From an uncultured Leucothrix sp. (GTDB lineage Bacteria > Pseudomonadota > Gammaproteobacteria > Thiotrichales > Thiotrichaceae): 7,697 nucleotides of DNA. This document shows, one piece after another, positions 1 to 4,343 of the stretch; position 1 is the first letter of the stretch; the number at the start of each line of letters is the position of its first letter. The stretch is taken from positions 1 through 7,697 of the forward strand of contig CALAJG010000136.1 in NCBI GenBank assembly GCA_937923375.1. The letters run 5' to 3'. A program made the position numbers and the translations under genes. Under the pieces are notes generated by a model that had not been told where the DNA came from, did no database searches, and worked only from the letters and a program-made list of their open reading frames with translations.

Positions 1-35
1 CAGCTACCCATTATCCATACAAACTAGCAAAGTAT

Positions 36-63
36 TTGTTTGAGCGGTGTCATCCAATATAAT
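36..63 (+). promoter_or_regulatory. Probable sigma70 promoter for the Sco1/SenC gene
   Basis: A perfect -10 hexamer TATAAT lies at 58-63. A partial -35 hexamer TTGTTT lies at 36-41, with a 16-bp spacer. Transcription would start near position 70, giving a leader of about 55 nt before the ATG at 125. A modest ribosome site, GGAA at 115-118, sits six bases before that ATG. No other start of comparable quality is seen in 1-124. This suggests the chaperone gene is transcribed on its own rather than only by read-through from upstream. Confidence 0.5.
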
Positions 64-124
64 CCACTCTCTTGATGACAATTCACAATTAGAAATCGAA
101 TTTATGAGCGGTATGGAACCTTAA

Positions 125-724
125 ATGAAAAAAATAATTATCTTGGCGTCGTTAATCGCCTTCATTGGTGGTCTGGTTATCGCTCAACAATATTTCAGCA
201 AAAAATCACTTCCTGCAAGCAAACAAGTGCCTATCGCGGGTAAACAATTTGGTGGCGAGTTTACGCTTCGGCCGGAGGGTGGTGCGCCAGTATCCCTAAG
301 TGACTTTAAGGGTAAAGTCGTTGTGATGTATTTTGGCTTTGCATCCTGCCCAGACGTTTGCCCGACATCGCTTGCAATTATAGGATCTGCCTTAAAAAGC
401 TTGTCTGCTGAAGAAGTCTCCGATGTGCAGGGGCTTTTCGTTAGCCTTGATCCTGAACGTGATACGGGTGAAAAGCTTAAGCAGTACGCGGGTTACTTTC
501 ACGAAAACTTTCGGGGTATTACAGGGACACAGGAGCAGCTACAAAAAGTGACCCGACAATATGGTACGTACTATACTAAGGTTGTCGGAAGCTCAGAGTC
601 TAACTATCAAATTGACCACACCTCTGCCACATTCATCATTGGCAGAGACGGTAAGGCTTTACCACCAAAGTCGCATGGCTCAACCTCGGAAGAAATCGCA
701 GCTGCGATCCGCGAAGCGTTGTAA
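125..724 (+). CDS. sco1: Sco1/SenC/PrrC family copper and redox chaperone
   Basis: This is a membrane-anchored thioredoxin-fold protein of 199 residues, the usual bacterial Sco size. Residues 2-20 form one hydrophobic segment with no lipobox cysteine, so the protein should be tethered by an uncleaved N-terminal helix with its domain in the periplasm. The copper-binding motif CPDVC is present (C75 and C79, in GFASCPDVCP). The third ligand is H165 in QIDHTSATF, and the family stretch SLDPERD spans 107-113. Sco proteins deliver copper to, or reduce the cysteines of, the CuA site of cytochrome c oxidase subunit II; some act in general periplasmic thiol control. The ATG at 125 follows a same-frame TAA at 122-124, so no longer start exists. 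It converges on the phosphoribosyltransferase gene with only 22 bp between. No oxidase genes are in view, so the partner is inferred from the family. Confidence 0.93.
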   Translation: MKKIIILASLIAFIGGLVIAQQYFSKKSLPASKQVPIAGKQFGGEFTLRPEGGAPVSLSDFKGKVVVMYFGFASCPDVCPTSLAIIGSALKSLSAEEVSDVQGLFVSLDPERDTGEKLKQYAGYFHENFRGITGTQEQLQKVTRQYGTYYTKVVGSSESNYQIDHTSATFIIGRDGKALPPKSHGSTSEEIAAAIREAL

Positions 725-746
725 GTGACCTACTCTGGGCGGCAAT

Positions 747-1301
747 TTAAAACAGCTCGATCACATCCGCCAAATCTGATTTGCCTTCACGTATCTCATC
801 TTGGCTTAGCCCAGAAAGTTCATGAGGAAACACTAGCCACTCATCTGTCTCATTGACAAAATAATCCGGTGTCAGAGTCACTGACTTGTTGGACGGCTTA
901 TACCAAGGACAGGCAATTCTGATATCCCGAGGCATATTTAGCCGGGAGAGTTTGGATACTTCTTTAATCAGGGCATCAATACTTCGACCTGAATCGAACA
1001 CATCATCAACAATCAATAAACTGTCATCAGCGTTTGCATTTTCAATCAGATAGTGAAGACCGTGAACACGGATCTCTTTACTCTGTTTATTAATGCCGTA
1101 GTACGAAGAAGTACGTACCGCGATATGATCCGTTGGGAATTGTTTGTAATCAAAATACTCTTGAACGGCAATACCGATCGGAGCACCGCCGCGCCAGATC
1201 CCCACAATAAACTCAGGTCTAAATCCGTCTTCATAAACCATTGAAGCCAGTCGAAATGAATCTTTCAACAGATCTGCTGCGGTGATAAACGTTTTTTCCA
1301 T
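747..1301 (-). CDS. Purine-type phosphoribosyltransferase (COG2236-like)
   Basis: This is a cytoplasmic type I phosphoribosyltransferase. The PRPP-binding motif LLIVDDVFDSGRS is clear at residues 95-107 counted from the start chosen here, and the pyrophosphate loop GIWRGGAPIG lies at 34-43. The C-terminal NETDEWLVFPHE stretch resembles the purine-binding part of hypoxanthine/xanthine-type enzymes. The expected reaction joins a 6-oxopurine to PRPP to give a nucleotide and pyrophosphate, as in purine salvage; the exact base cannot be told. Two in-frame ATGs are possible: 1322 (191 aa, MAQGFFV extension) and 1301 (184 aa, MEKTFITAADLL). I chose 1301 because the family similarity begins there and because the 1322 ATG lies inside the stem of a long hairpin (1311-1360). 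Neither has a good Shine-Dalgarno sequence. It lies downstream of msrB on the same strand after a gap of more than 100 bp, so co-transcription is uncertain. Confidence 0.88.
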   Translation of the reverse strand: MEKTFITAADLLKDSFRLASMVYEDGFRPEFIVGIWRGGAPIGIAVQEYFDYKQFPTDHIAVRTSSYYGINKQSKEIRVHGLHYLIENANADDSLLIVDDVFDSGRSIDALIKEVSKLSRLNMPRDIRIACPWYKPSNKSVTLTPDYFVNETDEWLVFPHELSGLSQDEIREGKSDLADVIELF

Positions 1302-1310
1302 AACAAAGAA

Positions 1311-1360
1311 GCCCTGAGCCATTTGAATAATGTGGAGCGCATTATTCCATAACTCAGGGC
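1311..1360 (-). promoter_or_regulatory. Long hairpin in the phosphoribosyltransferase leader (possible attenuator or terminator)
   Basis: GCCCTGAG at 1311-1318 is matched exactly by CTCAGGGC at 1353-1360. Nested inside, AATAATG at 1326-1332 matches CATTATT at 1340-1346 around a 7-nt loop. In minus-strand RNA the bases between the two stems can pair further (A-U, U-A and two G-U pairs, plus one G-C next to the inner stem). This gives about 20 pairs in a nearly continuous 50-nt hairpin. Its 3' side runs into a T-rich stretch, TTCTTTGTT, immediately before the ATG at 1301. The shape could be an attenuator, a terminator for msrB transcripts, or a dyad operator. The choice among these is inference. 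Confidence 0.5.
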
Positions 1361-1391
1361 ATCACTAAAGGACTTCGCTTAGCAATTCAGA

Positions 1392-1411
1392 GAGAGCCAA
1401 AAACGGCTCTC
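1392..1411 (-). terminator. Hairpin downstream of msrB, weak terminator candidate
   Basis: GAGAGCC at 1392-1398 and GGCTCTC at 1405-1411 form a perfect 7-bp stem with a 6-nt loop, starting about a dozen bases past the msrB stop codon. No clear T-run follows in the minus direction (TCTGAATTGC), so it may be a weak terminator or an mRNA 3'-end stabiliser. Confidence 0.35.
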
Positions 1412-1422
1412 GATGGATTCAG

Positions 1423-1938
1423 TTAAGCCGTTGGCTTAAAGATCAAAGATAAACCATTCAAGCAATGGCGCTTGCCAGTCGGCGCAGGTCCATCATCAAA
1501 TACATGACCGAAATGTCCACCACAGCGTCTGCAATGCACTTCAGTTCTTACTGAGAAAATCAGACGGCGATCTTCACGCGTTCCGATGGCATTGGGGAGT
1601 GACTCATAAAAACTCGGCCAGCCCGTACCACTTTCATATTTAGTCTTTGAAGAATAGACCGGTAGATCGCAACCCGCGCAATGAAAAATCCCATCCCGCT
1701 TTTCATTATTGAGTGGACTGCTACCTGGGCGCTCAGTATCTTCTTTTCTGAGGATAGCAAATCGCGCTTCACCCAGCTGTTTTTTCCACTCGGCTTCTGT
1801 TTTGACCACCTCGAACACCTCATTACCAGACGCTTGAACAGCGCCATTTGTCAGTAGACCAGCCCCTGCGCCGGCAGCTACCATACCTATACTATTACGA
1901 AGAAATGTACGTCGAGATAAAGTGTTTTGACTATTCAT
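1423..1938 (-). CDS. msrB: Tat-exported peptide-methionine (R)-S-oxide reductase MsrB
   Basis: This 171-residue enzyme reduces the R form of methionine sulfoxide in proteins. The N-terminus carries a twin-arginine signal, SRRTFLR at residues 8-14, a small-residue hydrophobic stretch to about 30, and a likely cleavage site after AVQA (residue 36), so the mature enzyme should be periplasmic. The MsrB domain is complete: zinc cysteines C87/C90 (CAGC) and C136/C139 (CRRC), the substrate motif SGTGWPSF at 103-110, GGHFGHVF at 140-147, and the catalytic cysteine C159 in RHCLN. The mature protein has only these five cysteines. The position where many relatives carry a resolving cysteine (SGCGWPSF) is threonine 105, so recycling through an internal disulfide appears impossible. 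A strong Shine-Dalgarno AGGAG sits seven bases before the ATG, which fixes the start. It follows the ABC genes on the same strand after 122 bp and probably has its own promoter. Confidence 0.94.
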   Translation of the reverse strand: MNSQNTLSRRTFLRNSIGMVAAGAGAGLLTNGAVQASGNEVFEVVKTEAEWKKQLGEARFAILRKEDTERPGSSPLNNEKRDGIFHCAGCDLPVYSSKTKYESGTGWPSFYESLPNAIGTREDRRLIFSVRTEVHCRRCGGHFGHVFDDGPAPTGKRHCLNGLSLIFKPTA

Positions 1939-2060
1939 CAGTTTACTCCTGACTATTGCTGTATTAATTGTTCTGATTTTTATACGTCACGTTTTTAGAT
2001 TCAGATTTACCCAAATAACTAAATCATGCAAATAACCCTGCATCCCACGCTAATTTGGAC

Positions 2061-2969
2061 TTATTCAAAGTACAGCTGATCCTCCAGTGTTCGGCCGTTA
2101 ACGACCTGACGATACTTCCAGCCCATTGCTGAAATTCGCTGCATTACCTCTAGGTCAATTTGCGGGTAGTTGCTAGCGTCATAATCCAGCACAAATCGAT
2201 TTGGTGCATTAAAACTGACCCCGCTTACACCTTTTATTGCAGATAAAACCTGCTGGATCTGCTCCACCGTCGCGGTCAGTTCCGCCATAACCAACGTTAG
2301 ATAACCGCTGCTTTTACTCTGATCAATGCTAACGACGCCTTTCAATTTACCTTTTTCAAGATGAATAACGCTGCTGCAGACCTTCTCCAGCTCGTCCAGG
2401 TTATGCGAGCTGATAATAAAGGTGGCCTGAGATGCCGCTTCGCTAATCAGCGTGCGCATGGCTTTGACATTCGGTGGATCTAAGCCAGCTGTGGGCTCGT
2501 CTAGCAGCACCAGCTCGGGATTTCCCATCAGTGCCTGTGCAAACATGACACGTTTACGCATTCCATGACTCAACGCTTCTGGCTTCATAGTAAACGTTTT
2601 CGACAGTTCAACTTGGTCCAACACACGCTGCGCTTCAGCAGTTGCTTGCTTAGCTGACAATCCCTGAAGTCGTGCAAACAGTACTAGCTGGTGGCCAATG
2701 GTGAAACGAGGATCCAGATTGGCGTCTTGTGGTAATGCAGCCAGCCGCCCGTGCAATTCAGATCTCCCCGGCTTACTGCCCAAAATTTCCACTTCACCAC
2801 CTGAGGGCCGAAGAAAACCACAAAGAATACTAAACAGAGTTGTCTTGCCGGCGCCGTTGGGACCAATCAAAGCAATCGGGGCCCCTGCCTCAAGGGTCAG
2901 ATCAATCCCATCAAGGGCTCTGGTACTCCCATATTTTTTCACTAAGTCTCGACAATTAAGTAGGTTCAC
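2061..2969 (-). CDS. ABC transporter ATP-binding protein (ABC-2 exporter type)
   Basis: This 302-residue cytoplasmic ATPase partners the adjacent permease. All nucleotide-binding motifs are intact: Walker A GPNGAGKTT at 36-44, Q-loop Q81, signature LSHGM at 133-137, Walker B LVLLDEPTAGLDP at 153-165, and switch histidine H189 in SSHNLDE. Residues after about 215 form a C-terminal extension like that seen in NatA/CcmA-type drug, lipid or polysaccharide exporters; its target is not evident. The start is GTG at 2969, sharing the tetramer GTGA with the permease stop codon, and the permease's last codons contain a good ribosome site, AAGGAG, six bases before it. This implies translational coupling. 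The gene stops at 2061 with no strong terminator after it. NosF, CcmA and GldA are relatives to consider, but none can be assigned. Confidence 0.92.
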   Translation of the reverse strand: MNLLNCRDLVKKYGSTRALDGIDLTLEAGAPIALIGPNGAGKTTLFSILCGFLRPSGGEVEILGSKPGRSELHGRLAALPQDANLDPRFTIGHQLVLFARLQGLSAKQATAEAQRVLDQVELSKTFTMKPEALSHGMRKRVMFAQALMGNPELVLLDEPTAGLDPPNVKAMRTLISEAASQATFIISSHNLDELEKVCSSVIHLEKGKLKGVVSIDQSKSSGYLTLVMAELTATVEQIQQVLSAIKGVSGVSFNAPNRFVLDYDASNYPQIDLEVMQRISAMGWKYRQVVNGRTLEDQLYFE

Positions 2970-3763
2970 CAGTCACTCCTTTGCATCATCAGTCTTCCCA
3001 GAAATAACAGGACAATGGTTTGAATGATTGGCAGATAAGCCAGAGACAAAGTATTCCACCCCGACAATTGCAGCAAACCGGAGACCTGTGCGCCGGGTAA
3101 CACTTTGTCTAAGCCCCAAAGCCCGGGAAATTGGCTAGACAACCATCCCGTCACGATTGAACAAACAATCCAAATGATAACCGCATAGAGAGTTGCCTGC
3201 CTGGCCGAGCTCGCCATTGAGGAGACCCATGCCATCAACGCAGTGTAAGGTAACAACACGAGCAGTAGATTGACCAGTAATATAAATGAGAGGCGCAGCG
3301 CAGGAATAAATAGTGATGAATCCCTTAGTAAAACAAGAACAAGAGTTGTCATCAGCGCAAGCAGGATAAGCATAAACAAGATTAACATCTGCCCTAAAAA
3401 ACGCCCAAAGAAAACTCCGTCCCGCGTTGCTCGTAAGTGAAGGAGCCGCAAAGTACCTCTTGCCCTATCTGAGGCTGTTTGATCGGCCGTTAGGGCCACA
3501 CAAAATATAGGAAGCAGATAAAGGCAGATTACCCAAAACACCGCAAGCTCAGGAATTTGCCATGACATTAGATTGTTTATAACCGTAGAGTTAAAAAAAC
3601 TAACGATCAAACCACCTGGTGCATCTGCCATAAAGAATTGCGCAGCGCCATAGATGGCGTAACGCAAAACCAAGAACCAAACCAATGCAAACGCAAGTAA
3701 AGAAAGTAATCCGCGCCTGGTCATGAACATGCGCCTCAGTTCATAACGGGCTAATAGAATCAT
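2966..3763 (-). CDS. ABC-2 type transporter permease
   Basis: This inner-membrane protein of 265 residues has six predicted helices at about 17-40, 73-93, 125-147, 155-179, 191-209 and 239-259. The loop after helix 2 carries DQTASDRARGTLRLL at 94-108, matching the coupling-helix region typical of ABC-2 permeases (acidic residue, then GTL-LL). With the ATPase encoded immediately downstream it should form a homodimeric exporter of unknown substrate. The start is uncertain. ATG at 3763 has no Shine-Dalgarno. An in-frame TTG at 3772 adds three residues and has AGGA 11 bases upstream. A 16-bp perfect palindrome (3762-3777) covers both starts. The stop TGA overlaps the GTG of the ATPase. Confidence 0.88.
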   Translation of the reverse strand: MILLARYELRRMFMTRRGLLSLLAFALVWFLVLRYAIYGAAQFFMADAPGGLIVSFFNSTVINNLMSWQIPELAVFWVICLYLLPIFCVALTADQTASDRARGTLRLLHLRATRDGVFFGRFLGQMLILFMLILLALMTTLVLVLLRDSSLFIPALRLSFILLVNLLLVLLPYTALMAWVSSMASSARQATLYAVIIWIVCSIVTGWLSSQFPGLWGLDKVLPGAQVSGLLQLSGWNTLSLAYLPIIQTIVLLFLGRLMMQRSDW

Positions 3764-3777
3764 ATTTTGCAAAATAT
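3762..3777. promoter_or_regulatory. 16-bp perfect palindrome over the permease start codon
   Basis: ATATTTTGCAAAATAT is an exact palindrome and overlaps both possible start codons of the ABC permease. It could be an operator for a dimeric regulator, or a short RNA hairpin limiting translation. The AT-rich composition makes such palindromes somewhat less rare, but a full 16-bp match at a start site is unusual. Confidence 0.35.
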
Positions 3778-3778
3778 T

Positions 3779-3808
3779 TTGAGTCCTATCTTAAATATTC
3801 AATATCAT
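3779..3808 (+). promoter_or_regulatory. Candidate sigma70 promoter pointing into the intergenic region
   Basis: TTGAGT at 3779-3784 and TATCAT at 3803-3808 are separated by 18 bp. They match the sigma70 consensus at four and five of six positions. A transcript would begin near 3815 and run into the structured segment that ends in six T at 3937. In AT-rich DNA such matches arise by chance, so this is supporting evidence only. Confidence 0.25.
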
Positions 3809-3814
3809 GACTGG

Positions 3815-3937
3815 CATCGCACAACTCTGCAATCCTCTACTGGAGCGGAAGTCAGGAGACAACTCCTGATCTAAAGAACTCAATTAATGTTTATTGAGCG
3901 CCTGCTATCTAGAATTACAGCCTCGGTCCGCTTTTTT
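3815..3937 (+). ncRNA. Candidate structured small RNA, no recognised family
   Basis: AGCGGA (3844-3849) pairs with TCCGCT (3927-3932), and the second arm leads directly into six T (3932-3937), as at an intrinsic terminator. Two perfect hairpins lie inside this closing stem: TCAGGAG/CTCCTGA (3852-3858 and 3863-3869, ACAA loop) and CTCAAT/ATTGAG (3879-3884 and 3893-3898, 8-nt loop). The result is a compact multi-branch fold with a U-tail. The 5' end is set by the promoter candidate at 3779-3808 and is uncertain. I do not recognise an Rfam family. The two internal hairpins are clear in the sequence; that the segment is transcribed is inference. Confidence 0.3.
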
Positions 3938-3964
3938 CAGCTGCGATTAAGTCTGGGTTCTTTA

Positions 3965-4029
3965 CCATTGTTACCTTTATTATATTGTTAGTAATGCACG
4001 GTAAAGTAATGGAATATGGTGGTTTTTTT
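3965..4029 (+). terminator. Imperfect inverted repeat followed by a seven-T run
   Basis: CCATTGTTACC (3965-3975) can pair with GGTAAAGTAATGG (4000-4012): CCATT with AATGG and TTACC with GGTAA, with a small internal loop between. The hairpin loop is 24 nt. Ten bases after the stem comes TTTTTTT (4023-4029). The long loop and the gap before the T-run make this a poor intrinsic terminator; it may be a protein-binding dyad instead. Confidence 0.2.
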
Positions 4030-4239
4030 GTAAAAGGCTTGCGATAAAAAACGATCAAAAACGACTTTTTGTTAATAAAACATCAAATAACATGAACTAA
4101 TCACCATACTGGTTGATTTTAACCCAAACTGCACTTACAAAAGTTTACAAACAGTATTTATCGTTCTAATATGGGCACGCGCTTGTAGGGAGCGTGGCCA
4201 ATTTGTAACCCGAGAAAGTCTTTGGTCTTGAATTATCCT

Positions 4240-4267
4240 TTGAGTGAATAAGTTGCAAATTTATTAT
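4240..4267 (+). promoter_or_regulatory. Candidate promoter for the M23-anmK operon
   Basis: TTGAGT at 4240-4245 and TATTAT at 4262-4267 are spaced by 16 bp, the best sigma70-like pair in the 150 bp before the M23 gene. The leader would be about 70 nt. TATCAATTGCTTT (4277-4289) just downstream matches the IHF consensus except at its last position, which may be chance. Confidence 0.35.
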
Positions 4268-4343
4268 ATTCTATGGTATCAATTGCTTTCATGGCGCAGA
4301 GGGGCACTATGTCAGTTATACAATGGAATGTATCTAATCAATT

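Larger units (their letters stand above)
3764..4343. other. Divergent intergenic region of about 580 bp
   Basis: No open reading frame of convincing length or composition lies here on either strand, and no tRNA-like T-arm is visible. Left to right it holds the permease-start palindrome, a possible structured RNA ending in six T (3815-3937), an imperfect inverted repeat (3965-3975 with 4000-4012) before a seven-T run, phased A-tracts (4042-4080), TTACAAA heptamers, an imperfect hairpin at 4173-4199 (CACGC with GCGTG at its core), and a promoter candidate for the M23 gene. It is unusually long for this otherwise tightly packed window. Confidence 0.7.

Noticed and set aside
12..20. TTATCCATA resembling a DnaA box
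   Set aside because: It is a single one-mismatch copy with no cluster, AT-rich unwinding element or replication gene nearby.
1053..1244. Plus-strand 63-codon frame inside the phosphoribosyltransferase gene
   Set aside because: It is antisense to a gene with clear family motifs and its translation shows no recognisable domain.
1979..1984. TATAAA on the minus strand as an msrB -10 element
   Set aside because: No acceptable -35 hexamer lies 16-18 bp upstream and no extended -10 TG is present, so it is not supported as a promoter.
1983..1991. ACGTCACGT symmetric motif upstream of msrB
   Set aside because: It is short, and ACGT is self-complementary, so symmetry is easily met by chance.
2026..2043. 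ATGCA/TGCAT inverted repeat after the ABC ATPase as a terminator
   Set aside because: It has only five pairs with an 8-nt loop and no following T-run in the direction of transcription.
2698..3027. Plus-strand 109-codon frame opposite the ABC ATPase
   Set aside because: It is antisense to intact Walker A and upstream coding sequence and has no recognised motif; it is a codon-bias shadow.
3764..4343. A tRNA or small protein gene in the long intergenic region
   Set aside because: No T-arm-like sequence or acceptor pairing was found, and all six frames are broken by frequent stops.
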